From assembly GCA_014529385.2 (NCBI GenBank), contig CM043962.1, positions 46,293,098 through 46,357,097 of the forward strand: 64,000 bases of DNA, read 5' to 3'. The stretch's first letter is position 1. The number at the start of each line of letters is the position of its first letter. Positions 33,655 through 45,241 of this stretch are shown here, in pieces. A program made the translations under genes and the position numbers. Below the pieces are notes generated by a model. The model was not told where the DNA came from, did not search any database, and saw nothing but the letters and a program-made list of their open reading frames with translations. The stretch is from Adiantum capillus-veneris (Eukaryota; Streptophyta; Polypodiopsida; Polypodiales; Pteridaceae).

Positions 33655-34890
33655 AAATCGTTCAAGAAGAGATTGAAAAGCTTGTGGAATGCGGATTCAT
33701 ATACCCTATTGAGCACTCAAAATGGGTGTCACCAATAGTGATTGTGCCAAAAAAGAATGGAAAACTCAGAGTGTGCGTGGATCTCAAGAAGGTCAATGCC
33801 GCCACTAGGAGGGACCATTACCCCTTGCCATATTCACAACACGTGCTTGAAAGAGTTGCAGGGAAGGAAGCTTATAGCTTTTTAGATGGGTACTCTGGCT
33901 ACAATCAAATCACAATTGCGCTGGAGGACTAAGTTAAAACAACCTTTATAACCGAATTTGGAGTGTTCTTATTTCGTGTTATGGCTTTTGGTTTAACCAA
34001 TGCCCCTGCTACCTTTCAAAGATTAATAAACACTGCTTTTAGAGAATATTTGAGGGAGTTTTGTGAAGCTTTCTTAGATGACCTTTGTGTTTAATCCTCT
34101 TGAAAAGAACATCTATCATGCTTACAAAAAGTGTTTGAGAAGTGTAGATTGTATCGCATCTCCTTAAACCCTTTCAAATGCCAATTTTGGGTTAAACATG
34201 GAGTCATTTTACGGCATATAGTGTCCAAAAATGGGATTTCCACAGATGAGAGCAAAATTAATGCCATTGCTGAATTGCCACCACCTACAAACTATAAAGG
34301 ACTTCAAAGGTTCATGGGCCATGTTGGTTATTACCGACGGTTTATTTTAAACTTTGCAGAGATACCTTATCCTTTGTACAAGCTTCTTATTGAGTTCCAA
34401 TGGACTGCGGAGTGTGACCATGCTTATGAGTCATTGAAAAAGACCTTGACTAGCTCTCCTATTCTATGAGTGCCTGATTGGAATGTAATTTTCCATGTGC
34501 ATATTGATGCATCAAAATTTGCTATTGGGTGTGTTCTTGCTCAACCAGGAGAACATAAACTAGACTACCCCATTAGCTTTGCAAGTCGTCAATTGAATGA
34601 TGCCGAGAGAAACTACACCACTACAGAGCGAGAAGGTTTAGGTATGAGTTTACGCAGTAAAGAAATTTCGTTACTACCTTCTGGCCAATAAGTTTGTGTT
34701 ATATGTTGATCATCAAGCCTTGTTGTATCTAGTAAATAAACCTTGTTCCACGGGAAGAATTACACGATGGTTGTTAATTCTCCTTGAATTTGATTTTATC
34801 GTTGTGGTGAGACTTGGTAAAAGACATGTCATGGCGGATCATTTGTCTTGCATTCCCAATGGTGAAGCCCCTAATGGAGTCGATGATGAG
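33655..34890 (+). pseudogene. Reverse transcriptase and RNase H of gypsy copy 2
   Basis: RT shows WVSPIVIVPKKNGKLRVCVD, YSFLDGYSGYNQI (first Asp), [15 protein letters not shown] and the catalytic F-L-D-D (34071-34082). The in-frame stops lie near 33930 and 34092. RNase H shows HVHIDASKFAIGCVLAQP, TTTEREGLGM and VDHQALLYLVNK, with a frame change near 34660, and ends MADHLSCIPNG. The catalytic residues are present but the reading frame is broken in at least four places. Confidence 0.88.
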
Positions 34891-36006
34891 TTGCCCGATA
34901 CTTCTCTATTCCTAGTTGAAACCATACCTGAATGGAGTGAGAAGATTGTGAACTTTCTAGTTAATGGTTTTCCACCCAAAGAGCTTCGTAAAGACATAGC
35001 TCGAAAATCGTTAAAAGAATGTGAACCTTACTCTCTCATTGCACGAACTCTCTACAGGCTAGGGAAGGATGATATTCTTAGACGTTGTGCCCATGAGGAT
35101 GAGTATTTATACATACTGCAAGAAGCCCACATGGGTATAGCCGGAGGACATTTCTCAGGGGAACTAACAGTTAGAAAGGTGTTGCAATCAGGCTATTGGT
35201 GGCCAACCTTATTTAGGATGCATCACTTTTTGCAAAAGGATGTGATGAATGCCAACGTTACAAGATCACACAACAAAAGGATAGGATGCCCTTACATCCT
35301 GTTAAAGTGACTCAACCATTTGAAAAATGGGGTTTGGACTTTGTAGGCCCAATTAGTCCGGCAACTCGTAGCACTCTGTCTCGATATATTATCGTTGCCA
35401 CTGACTATGTGACAAAGTGGACGGAAGCCAGGGCGACACGTAAGGCCGATACGAGGTCAACTGCCAAGTTTCTCTTTGAGAACATTATTACAAGATTGGT
35501 TGTCCCTTTGAGATTGTGAGTGACAATGGTACTCATTTTATAAATGGAGTAATAAAAGAACTCACTACCAAGTTTATGATAGCTCACCATAAGTCCACAC
35601 CTTATTATCCACAAGCAAATGGACAAGCTGAGAGCACCAACAAGACCTTGATCTCTATCTTGACCAAAACGGTGGAAGCTCATCGCACAGATTGGGATTT
35701 AAAGCTTACATAAACTCTATGGGCTTATCGTACTGCGTACAAAGTTGCCATTAACTGCACACCGTTTAAGATGGTGTATGGCTAAGAAGCGGTTATGCCA
35801 TGGGAGTTTGTCATTCCTAGTCTTCGAGTAGCTTCTCAAGAAGGTTGGAATGGTAACCCCTTAGTTGAGCGATTATATATCCTTGAAAGGCTAGATGAAG
35901 AGAGGCAATTAGCTGTGCAAAATGCACTTGTTAGAAAGATAGGAGGAAGAAATGGTTTGACCGTCATCTAAAGAACAAAGATATCAATGTTGGTGATAAA
36001 GTCCTT
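34891..36006 (+). pseudogene. Integrase of gypsy copy 2
   Basis: A single HHCC region (AHMGIAGGHFSG..., about 35125-35270) is present, but its CX2C half is degraded. Core residues: WGLDFVGPISPAT (first Asp, about 35335), MSDNGTHFINGV (second Asp, about 35519) and YPQANGQAESTNKT (Glu, about 35627). Stops and frame changes occur near 35308, 35517, 35712 and 35783. It is closely similar to the integrase of copy 3. Confidence 0.87.
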
Positions 36007-37509
36007 ATGTATGGAGTGCGTAACGAAAAGAAAAAGTTGAAATATGCGAGAGAAGGACCATATAGAGTATGTGAGATCACCCCACAAGGAACCATTCGTG
36101 TGGAGACTCTTGATGGAGTTGAAACCATTGGATTCCTCAATGGGAGAAAATTTAAAAGATACTATGATCCTTTAAGCCAAGAGGAGCTACATGCCATCCA
36201 TATGAAAAAGGCAGCCAAGGCACAAACAAAATTGAAGAAGATACAAGCTCAAGCTGAGGCTAAGGAGCGACAACAACGCATAAGACGAAAACGAGAGGCT
36301 AACCTTGGAGTCACACATGCATTCCACGTTGAAACCGACGAGGATTGGTTGGAATCTGACACACCTCTACAATACCCTATTGAGCTAAATAGCACCTATG
36401 GAAAAGTGCTATATAACGCCTTATTGGACACGGTTGCTAAATATAATCTACTATCATATGGGGTGTGGTTTCAGTTAGGGAAGCCACCTCTATCTGAGAG
36501 TATTATCCAAGTCAAGGGTGTCAACAAGAAAAAAACTTCGGTTTTTAGAATCTGGCACACTTCTGTCAGTTATGACAAAGGGGTTGTAGCTCAAGACTTT
36601 TTGGTCATGCCTGTTGGCACTATGGAGGGTAATATAAATCTAGGACGCACGTGGATGATAGCCACCAAATGCACTATTGATTGGGGGACAGGGGGTGTCA
36701 CAACACAGAAACCAACTCTTAGCCCTGCCACTCAAGCCACACTCCCTGAGATATTGACTCTTAAGGAAATAAAACCCAAAACATTGCATGTCCAAGAGGT
36801 TGAACCATATGTCCCCATAGCCCAAGTCTCTAGAGCTTCAACTGATGTAGTTGAAATAAAGCTTGAGACACACAAGACCCATCCCAATATAACAAAGAAA
36901 ACATACAAGTGGGTCCCTAAAGCTTCTTTAGCAACCATAGTTAGTGCTAAAAGACAAGAGCTTGGTAAGAGACGTCCCATTCGCCCCAAGAAATGTAAAA
37001 AAACGTTGCATTGGAATTCTAAAAAACTATTGGAAGCCCAAGGCTACTATGAAGGAAATGATCAAATCTGGGTGCCAAAACGTAAATTGTGCTCTTACTT
37101 GTCACCGGGCCCATGTGAGCTCAATCTTGTGGCTCCAAAACAAATTGAAGATCGCGGAAAGAGAAAAATCACGGAATGCTACACACCTGCTTCTAAGCTA
37201 GTTTGGGTACCAAAGAAAGAACAATTTGGTCCACCTAGCTCAGGGACATTGAAATCAAATGAAGCTTTTTGCTCTTCAATTAGTTCCTATACGGAAATAG
37301 ATGCTTCGACACAACCTCCACCTTCCATTGTACATATCCATACAAGCAAGAAAGAGTTTACACCTCCTGTTGTAAGTTCACCACCTACAACAATGTTGCA
37401 AATAAAATCATGGGAGAGTACCTTACCACCCTTGCAACTAGATGAAACGCATAGGGCGGTCGAAAACTATTGGTTAAAGCCTTCACCTATAACAACTTGG
37501 AACAACTAG
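36007..37509 (+). pseudogene. Long integrase C-terminal tail with degenerate second retropepsin-like domain, gypsy copy 2
   Basis: A 500-codon open stretch. Residues 1-60 are the end of the integrase (GPYRVCEITPQGTIRVETLD). Residues 65-98 are a basic helix. Residues 125-230 align with the second retropepsin-like domain of copy 3: A-L-L-D-T-V in place of A-L-L-D-S-G, then YNLLS near the start, and N-I-N-L-G-R-T-W-M...C-T-I-D-W at the end. The rest is low-complexity with scattered W-V-P-K motifs (YKWVPKAS, QIWVPKRK, LVWVPKKE). Whether the frame still belongs to a translated product is doubtful, because everything upstream is broken. Confidence 0.7.
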
Positions 37510-37852
37510 TTTCAAAGGGTGACGACATCATTTCAAACGGTATGATCTACCCAAGGAAGGGGGGAGTGTTTGCTGACAGTCATCATTCACTCACTCTCCT
37601 CTCAACCTTTCTCTCTGAATTCTTAATCTCCAATCTTAGGGAATGTATATATAAATCCTTATACTCACAAAAACAAGATAAAAAAGTAAAAGAGCAAGAG
37701 CCATAGCACAAAATCATAAAAACACATTATGCACAAGAACACGACCCTTGTAATATTTGCACTCTAACCATCATCTATTTGCATGTATAGATATGGCTAG
37801 TACGCTAGCATGTGAGAGGAATTTCGAGTAGTTAGAATGGCTGATACGCCTC

Positions 37853-38107
37853 TTGACCACGACTGATCTATACTTAGTAGAGAGTGTATCTCCCATTGCA
37901 CAAGCCTACCCTTTTGACCAAGATGACTATAGGCGTCTAGTGACCTTCTTAGTAAACATGGGTACCTATGATGAAGAAGAAGATTTACATGACTACACGG
38001 ATGGCACATATGGTCTCATGGATGATGATTTTGTTTATCTCGATGACGAGGATAAGGGTTTAGCCTTAGGGTTTCTCCCCAATCTCTACAATATCCTATT
38101 CCCTTGA
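37853..38107 (+). other. Small acidic open frame in the 3' region of copy 2
   Basis: Eighty-four codons, very Asp/Glu/Tyr-rich (for example MGTYDEEEDLHDY). No recognised domain. It could be a relic of a 3' gene of copy 2 or chance. Confidence 0.25.
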
Positions 38108-38185
38108 CTCTCTAGGGGGAGTGCAAATAATTAGGTTAGGGTTCCTTATGTTTTTTTGTTGTGTTCAATAAGTGTTGGTACCTTT

Positions 38186-39106
38186 TGTTAAGGCGGTTAC
38201 GCCGCTAGCGGAAGCTAAATAGCGAGAACTCAACCAACAATAGAATTTGTCAGACGAGGACGGAGCTTGACCCGCACGCAGGCGCATGGAAACAACTAGG
38301 TGGGTGTCAAATCACCTACTCGACCTTCTAATGACAATCACTACTAAGGAAATCAAATCTAAGTTCTAAAATACGCAAGTGACTGAAATCCGTAATACGA
38401 ACGAATGCTATACGAAACAGGATCTAGAATCATTGAATCGATCTCAAACTCAAGGGGAAGTCTATACACTAGGTAAGAACAACACCCTAAAGACTTGAAC
38501 TGCAAAATCAACCTATAACCACTCCGTGCGGTAAACGTGTATGAAGACAAGCCGAAAAATACAGGTGATCGAAACTTGACCCCGATGGTACTAATGTGTA
38601 GCTCTACTCGTTGTGGTTCTATAGATATGCTGCACGCTCCATTCCGACACACGAGTTGGAAGAAAACTCACACCGAAGCTCGTAGGAACTTACCACACAT
38701 AGAAGCCGATAGCGCACACTCTTGGTATCTGTGCGTAGCTCTCGCCGTTGCTAACACAATGGCGGTGTCGCTTTTCCAATGGCGGCTCCATAGCTCGCGT
38801 AGCAAGTAGATAAGACTCCCTCTCTCTCTCTCTCAGACATAGTCAAGGCGCTCAAAAACTCACTTTGATTAATAATCTGAATCTCCTTATGTTCTCACCT
38901 CAGCCTTGGAGGTGAGAACATCTCTAACTAATTACATTAGCAAATGAAATTACTTCGGGATTACAAGCTGGAAACTCAATTGAGTCCCGTTACTTAATGA
39001 ATGGCTCAAATCAAAATTAATGTCGGAAAGACATTTATTACAATCAATGGTTACAAAATGATGAGTGTGAGCAAAAATGTGGGTGTGATCCTCTGCTGGC
39101 TCAACA
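38186..39106 (-). repeat. 3' LTR of gypsy copy 3 (left, 921 bp), TATA box lost
   Basis: On the minus strand it starts TGTTGAGCC and ends ...CCTTAACA. Compared with the right LTR, 26 bp (57001-57026, including the TATA box) are replaced here by 9 bp (38889-38897) that are the reverse complement of nearby sequence. The CT tract is also shorter. Confidence 0.95.
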
Positions 39107-39121
39107 CTCCCCCCCTCCGCG
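39107..39121 (-). other. Polypurine tract of gypsy copy 3
   Basis: On the minus strand, CGGAGGGGGGGAG lies directly before the LTR start TGTTGAGC. It is a textbook plus-strand primer site. Confidence 0.8.
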
Positions 39122-39155
39122 TTCATGTCGTCCCTGACATGACTTTTATGCTTGG

Positions 39156-42100
39156 TCAATAAAGTCCTGTCGCCTTGAGCATCTGCAAATGTGATTCATA
39201 TCGTAGGTTGTCGATGGTCAAGGTTGGGCCGAATATTTTGCTTTCGTGGGTGAAAAAGCCGGTGTAGAAAGCTTCTTCGAATGTTTGCATGTGGAAGCTA
39301 GGCAAAAACATAATCCTTTGGTATAGGAGGTGTAACACTTTTGGAGAAGGCTGCAATGAAAGATCGTACATCATATCAGTCACCGTGTCGACCGTCGATA
39401 GTAGACTCGAGGTCGTGGCTTTATTTGGCGCAAACACTTCAATGCAAGCTAAGAGAGTCCTGCAGATTTTCTTGAGCATCTGACATGAAAGGTCAGGAGA
39501 GCCAGTAAAGAGCTTGATGGTGCCCGTTAGGGTTTTCACCATGTAGGCTTTACCTATTCTCTCTCCTGCCTTTGGTCCTAGCATCCTGGGATAATTAAGC
39601 CAATTTGGCTTCTTTTCTGCAATCCTGCCATGCTCTTTCCAGTTTCTGACTCTTGGCACCGGGCAGAAGGTTGCATCCTCTCGAATCTCCTTTGGTGCCT
39701 CCACCAAGTAGATGAGGTAGGCTGGGTATTTGTTCAGCCAACCTTTCCTCCATCTAGGTTGTGAATCTACTATCTTCTTTGATTGTTCCTCCTTTGTGAT
39801 GTCGCCTTCGTAAAGAGCGACATACTGCTCCTCCTCTATTCTCTTTTTCGTCTTTAGCACTTCAAATTTCATCAAAGGGAAAGTTAGGCTGGGTTGCATC
39901 CACTGTTCATGGAGCACTTTTGTGTCTAGTCCCTGAAGTCTAATGGAGATTAGGAGTCTCCTCTCCCATTCCATTTCCGCCTTGGCACTCTCCTCTGCTG
40001 ACTTTTCTATTTGGTCATGGAGCCTTTGTTCTTCTTCTTCAGAGATTCTTGAAGTCGAGGCCACCTCTTGAGCTGGGGCTGGATCTTCAATTGTGGTTGC
40101 CTCTCCAGTTTCTGGTAGCTCTATGGCTGCTCCACCTGATTCTTCTTGTGGTGTCTCTGTCTCTCTTCTTTGTTGCTCTTGTAGATCTTGGAGCTGTTTG
40201 CGGAGGGCCTCATTCTCTGTCCGTAGTGTTTGATTTTCTAATGTGAGCCTCTTCTCTGCGGCCAATGATCCCTCCGCAATGTGCAACCTTTGCACTTGCT
40301 CTAATCTCAGCTCTCTTTGTAAGCTTCGGACCTGGTCTTCCAAAGCTGGTATGATAGCTCCCTCTTGTTCGGTTCTTGCTCTGCTACTTCTAGTGGTAGT
40401 CTTGAGTCTAGTGATTGTTCTTTCTTGGAGCTCGACTCTCTCCCTTAGCTCAATGAGCTCATCCTTGGCCGCCTCCAACTCATCCTCTATCCGCTCCCTT
40501 GCTTCCTGTGCACTTGTTACTTCTCTTGAAGCCTCGGCTAGCTGGAGTATCAAGCCGTCTCTCTCGTTTTCCGCGTCATAGAGTGATGCTTTATGACTTT
40601 CAGATTCAGTCATAGCATTCTCTAATTTTCTTTGCAACTCCGCTTCCCTTTGTTTGGCTGTCTCAATCTCTACTTCCTTTGCCTTGGACCTTTCTTTTAT
40701 CTTGCTGAGCAGTTCATGCACCATGTGCATGTCTTTTTCATCATCATCTGTCAACTCTAAAGCTCTTTCCGCCACCACATCCACTGGCTTTGGCTCTTCT
40801 AGTACTTTCGGTTCGTCCAGTTTCTCTTCACTTTCTTTTTTACTCTTTGTTTTTTCCTCCGTTCCTCTCCGTTCATCTTGTTTTTGTAGGGTGATCCCAT
40901 AAACTGCCTCAAGGGCCTCTTCTTCGGTGTATCCTATCTCTACCAGATCCTCATAATCATTTCTCTTTTGCTGAACTGGATCTATCTTCTTTTCTTTGGT
41001 CTCGGCCTCTGGCTTTTCCAAATCATCTGTGTCCACCTCTACTGTGGTCTCCTCCACAATTTTTTCCGTCTTCTTAGGGCTTGGTACATCAGTCATAGAG
41101 GGATATCTGTCCTCAGCTTCCTTGGCTTTCCCTTTGTCAGCTTGCCCATCTTTCTCTTGAGGCTTAGTAGACTCATCTACTTTCCCTTTCCCCTTGTCGT
41201 CTTTTTTCAGCTCAGCTTTTAATTGCTGTACCTCCTCTTCAGTGTATGGCTCGATAGGTTGCTGCTCCAGAATAGCCTCTGACTCCTCATAAGCTTTAAT
41301 ATATTGATCGTATTGATCAATATGTGGCCTGGCTGAGCTAGTTCCGACTTTAGTGGGGTCTGTCACCCACTTTTCTTCAAAGTCACCCTTTAGAGCTCTT
41401 TCCGCTCTAAACTGCTCCACTAGTCTTTCCATTCTTGCCACTTTCTGACTTTTGGTTTGCTTGGGAGCAACCTTCTTCTTTACTTTCTTCTTAAGCGGCT
41501 CGTCCACATCCTCTTCAGGTTCTGAAACTACTTCTAGTTTCCGGCGTGCTCTTGTGGATGCCCTCTTGGATACTTCGGGCTGTTCTTCCTCCTCGTCGGC
41601 TTCTCTAAGCCACTCATTCTGGGAGGGAACCTTTGGCCACTGATCTCTAGCTCCAATAGCTTCATAAGCTATTCTTGTCAGAATTTCCGCTCCTCCTATG
41701 TACTTTGGTTTCTCGTTGTGCATGGTAATTACTTGCTCGTGGATATGTTGAGCGTAATTCACCTCTTTTGGCATATTGCTCTTTAATGCCCATGTGATGG
41801 TGGTCGCAATGGCATGGGGTGGTGTCGTATAATTTTGCGTTCTTTTACTGCAAACATGAAGAAATTGGTTGTACAGTCGGCAAAGGGTTTCCGCTCTTGG
41901 GTCCTCCATATCTCCATAAGTTGCATTCTGCTTCTTGGGCCCATAGACCTCTATGGCCTCCCTTCTTTCCCTGACCGAGCTCCCTTTGTTGTGCAGCTTC
42001 AATGCGTCTGCAATGAGTTGTGGAGTGATCTGTACTTCTACTTTCTCTCCATCCATGGCTGTCAATGTGGCTTTTCCATCCTTCTGAATGGATGTTGCCA

Positions 42101-42431
42101 ACTCGTACACTCTTCTTGTATCCACACCTGATGGTCTCGAGGTGAAGAAACTGTGCAAGTCTGCCCTTTCCAGGTACCTGCTGATGTCTTCTGACCTGCT
42201 ATAATCTACCAATTCCTGTGGGATCATTGGTACATCCACCGCTTGCCCTTGAGGATCTCTGAAAGTCCCCTGGTAGATCTTTATTCCCTCTTTCTCCAAT
42301 ACTGCTTCCTCCACCCAAGTTTTGGTTGGCCTGAGGGTTTCTGCTGGAATGTCAAAGGGTTCCGCTTCTGCAAGAGCATCTTTAATTGTCGGTCTTTTTC
42401 TCTTCGTTGCCGATGGCTTGGCGGAATCCAT
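39156..42431 (-). CDS. Extra 3' ORF of gypsy copy 3, 1091 codons, unrecognised coiled-coil protein
   Basis: An uninterrupted ORF between integrase and 3' LTR in sense orientation, the place of env in envelope-bearing elements. No signal peptide or membrane segment is visible, so it is not an envelope. Seen: basic patches KRKRP (residues 10-14) and KKKVKKKVAPK (about 315-325), possible nuclear signals. Residues 30-280 are a mainly helical globular region (TRRVYELATSI, EVQITPQLIADAL). A Lys/Glu-rich charged part covers 280-560. YEDLVEIGYTEEEALEAV (493-510) resembles the start of a UBA/CUE fold. A coiled coil covers about 565-760, with a leucine-zipper run near 729-750. A globular C-terminus covers about 820-1091. 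It loosely recalls the helical N-terminal domain of putative plant transposon proteins from Athila/Tat elements; that is inference. Confidence 0.85.
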   Translation of the reverse strand: MDSAKPSATKRKRPTIKDALAEAEPFDIPAETLRPTKTWVEEAVLEKEGIKIYQGTFRDPQGQAVDVPMIPQELVDYSRSEDISRYLERADLHSFFTSRPSGVDTRRVYELATSIQKDGKATLTAMDGEKVEVQITPQLIADALKLHNKGSSVRERREAIEVYGPKKQNATYGDMEDPRAETLCRLYNQFLHVCSKRTQNYTTPPHAIATTITWALKSNMPKEVNYAQHIHEQVITMHNEKPKYIGGAEILTRIAYEAIGARDQWPKVPSQNEWLREADEEEEQPEVSKRASTRARRKLEVVSEPEEDVDEPLKKKVKKKVAPKQTKSQKVARMERLVEQFRAERALKGDFEEKWVTDPTKVGTSSARPHIDQYDQYIKAYEESEAILEQQPIEPYTEEEVQQLKAELKKDDKGKGKVDESTKPQEKDGQADKGKAKEAEDRYPSMTDVPSPKKTEKIVEETTVEVDTDDLEKPEAETKEKKIDPVQQKRNDYEDLVEIGYTEEEALEAVYGITLQKQDERRGTEEKTKSKKESEEKLDEPKVLEEPKPVDVVAERALELTDDDEKDMHMVHELLSKIKERSKAKEVEIETAKQREAELQRKLENAMTESESHKASLYDAENERDGLILQLAEASREVTSAQEARERIEDELEAAKDELIELRERVELQERTITRLKTTTRSSRARTEQEGAIIPALEDQVRSLQRELRLEQVQRLHIAEGSLAAEKRLTLENQTLRTENEALRKQLQDLQEQQRRETETPQEESGGAAIELPETGEATTIEDPAPAQEVASTSRISEEEEQRLHDQIEKSAEESAKAEMEWERRLLISIRLQGLDTKVLHEQWMQPSLTFPLMKFEVLKTKKRIEEEQYVALYEGDITKEEQSKKIVDSQPRWRKGWLNKYPAYLIYLVEAPKEIREDATFCPVPRVRNWKEHGRIAEKKPNWLNYPRMLGPKAGERIGKAYMVKTLTGTIKLFTGSPDLSCQMLKKICRTLLACIEVFAPNKATTSSLLSTVDTVTDMMYDLSLQPSPKVLHLLYQRIMFLPSFHMQTFEEAFYTGFFTHESKIFGPTLTIDNLRYESHLQMLKATGLY

Positions 42432-45241
42432 GGATCCTGTAACTCCAATTTTAGAAGTTAGCGTCTTTTTAGTACTGAAAGCCGAAATGAAGCTTTTAAC
42501 TATTCAAATGACTTGAAAATTGAAACATGAGCTATTCAGAGCCTAAGGATGCAAGGTAGGTGAAAAAATATGCAAAATGGGCTCAAAATCATGCTGGAGA
42601 CATCATACGCGTATGATGTCTTTTGTGTCAAAATGACTTCATATTGGTTGTGCTTGTAGCTGATAGTGTATACATGAGTATCACATGCTTGGATTTGAGT
42701 TTGGATCCTATTTGGTCAAGTTTTGGCCAATTTAGTCCAGTTCCGGCTCTTGGCAAAATTTTGAAAGGGACTTGGATTTTATGATCCAAATTGGATAAAA
42801 CTTGGTGGTTCACTTTCAAATGGCATGTAGATCACTTCTGTTTGGTGGTTGAAGCCCTGAGGTGCCAAAATCACATAGTGAGACATTATACGCGTATGAT
42901 GTCTTTTAGTGTATTTTTGGACCAAATTTCTCTATAAGCTTGGATTTGGCTTTAGATAGGCTTATTCAGTGGATTTATGAAGTTTGGATAGATTTTGGGC
43001 TAAAAATGGCTCTGGAGACATCATACGCGTATAATGTCTTTTTCATCAATTTTGCATGGGATTGGTTCTGTGGACTCCCCATGTACTAGTGAAGGACTGT
43101 TCCTACTCAAATCTTGGTTTGGACTTGAGTATGTTGGATTTGGGCCAAAAATAGGCTTTAGGTGAAGGATTTTCCCTCAATTGGGCTAATGGGGTGATCC
43201 TCTTGACCAAATGGTTCCAAATTTCATATGTAGCATGTATTAGATATGTATAATGGATGTATGATGACAAATGAGCAGTTTTGGCTCTGTAAGTGCAAAT
43301 AGACATCATACGCGTATGATGTCTTTTGTGTCAAAATGATGCTTTTTGGTTCCAGATAGCTTGTAGATGTGTTTAACAAAAATCCTACAAAGTTTCAATG
43401 AGTTTGGAGTTATTTTGACAAAATTAGGACCAAAAATCAATTTTATGGCCTACTTTGCGTCTTTTTGGTTTTCCTTGGGTTTTCTAACTCCAATTCTCAT
43501 GATACTTGGTTCATAGGATGTGATTAACATGTGGAATGAGGCTATGCACTCAAATGTTGAAATGGATGTGAAATTCATGCTGTGAGACATCATACGCGTA
43601 TGATGTCTTTTCTTGAAATGTTGGTCTTTTTGTGCAAAGAATGCTTTGTGCTAGTGCCCTAAGCCCTGCTAATTAGTTTTCAACTTAAAAAGTCATCAGT
43701 TTAGCTAAAAAGCCCCCTTATAGGCATTTCAGTCTCCGAAGTCGTCTTTTTGCCTTGGAGTTGAATTTCTTCAACTTTTCTTCTCGAGAGTTGCATTTCC
43801 AGCTCATTGGATATGTTGTGAAGCCATCTATCTGGTTGAACTTGACTTTGGCTCCCCGTTCTCCATCTTTCTCCTTTTGGTTGCCCGAAAGCGTCTTTTT
43901 CACCATCGGTAAGTGAATCAACTTTCTTTTGGGTTTTGCTTCAAACATAAGTCATCCATGTATATTTGAAGCTGCTTGTGAAGTTTCATTTCATTTGGTC
44001 GTCAATTTTAGCCGTTATGCCAAAATGACGCTTTGTGTGTCCGCAACCAAATTGGTTGTTCCGACCTACTTTTGGTGGTCCAAACCTGGAGATACTCCAT
44101 GGTTGCATTGCCCTCGATGTTGTTAAGCTTCCTGAGAAGTTTTGTGTCGTTTCGACAACTTTTTCCTGTTTGCCTCTTGTAGGCTCTGTTGACCTAGGGT
44201 TTTTCCAGTCGTTCTTTCTCGAGCTTTGAGTGTTAGAAACCCATCTTCTATACTAGGGTAACCCACCTATAAGTTCTTGCAAGGTTTGGTTAGGCGGTTG
44301 TGCCACTACCTAGCATTCTACCGCATTCCCCGTCTGCTCTTGTTTCTTGGTTTTGGTCAGTTTTCGCGACAAAAGTTAATGATAAGCATCAAAAGCTTAT
44401 GGAAACGAGTCTACCTCTCATGTCTGGTGTCCTCTGAGCTCTCGTAGCAGTCGTAGAAGGTTGTAGAAGGTTGGATGCTCTTGTGTGCTCTTTGCTCTCT
44501 CCAAGAAGGTAATAGTGGAAATGAGCTTGAAAGTGATGTGAAAAATACTTAACTTCGGACTTCCCGGATCACTTGTTACCAAATTTGACATGTGCTCCTA
44601 TCTCGTCGTGAAATGCACTTTAGGATTTGAAATTTCTCAATTTGGACTCCGTTTGACCTGTTTGTGAGAAATCTGTCCACTTTGCCAAAATTCTGTCATT
44701 TCGGGCTTTCCGCAACTTTTCCCGAATTGTACTCAATTTTTACCATGGGTTGCCCTTGTCATTAGGATCATCACCATCTATTCTTTTCTTTTTTCTGATC
44801 TCGTTTCACCTGCTTTTTTATTTTTCTTTTACTTTTATCAAGAAAATCATAAAAAATAAAGGAAAATAGCAAATTGAAGCCAAAAAATTCCAAACATACA
44901 CCATAAATAGTTGGTAACCCTGTGTATATGAATATACACTTATTTGTGATTTCTAGACTTGGATGATCACTTTTTAGCTCCAAAAACACTCTTATTTAAT
45001 GATATTTACACGTCTAGAGACCCAAATTCATCATTTGATCTCTTCTTGTTGCAAAACAAGGTATATAAGGGCATAAATATTATCAATATCCGCAATCAAA
45101 CATAAAAATTGCAAAATCATGTAAGACACTGCCCTTGTAATATAATTTTTGTTTTTCTTTGTTTTTGTCGCTTGTAGCTGCTTTGTAGCTCCTGTATACC
45201 TGTATACCTCCCCCCCTCCTAGTCTGAGTCCTCCTGGACGA
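42432..45241 (-). other. 2.8-kb non-coding spacer between integrase ORF and 3' ORF of copy 3
   Basis: No gene is seen. The 42432-43610 half holds the five-copy palindrome array. The rest (43610-45241) is AT-rich unique sequence without a clear TATA or splice signal that I can single out. Confidence 0.6.
42598..43608. repeat. Palindrome array upstream of the 3' ORF (five copies)
   Basis: Copies at 42598-42621, 42881-42904, 43016-43039, 43301-43324 and 43585-43608; starts are 283, 135, 285 and 284 bp apart. The core is ACATCATACGCGTATGATGT, flanked by AG on the left and CT on the right (24-bp perfect palindrome in three copies, one mismatch in the other two). The nearest copy is 167 bp from the start codon at 42431. 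Surrounding sequence is diverged tandem repeat. Confidence 0.95.

Noticed and set aside
39156-42431. Envelope gene for the 3' ORF
   Set aside because: No signal peptide, transmembrane segment or furin-like site is visible; composition is charged and coiled-coil.
40049-42461. Plus-strand open frames opposite the 1091-codon ORF
   Set aside because: Antisense shadows of a long Glu/Lys/Ser-rich ORF, with no recognisable content.
42598-43608. CRISPR-like regular repeats
   Set aside because: The repeats are palindromes 125-292 bp apart in a plant retrotransposon, and the sequence between them is itself diverged tandem repeat, not unique 30-bp spacers.
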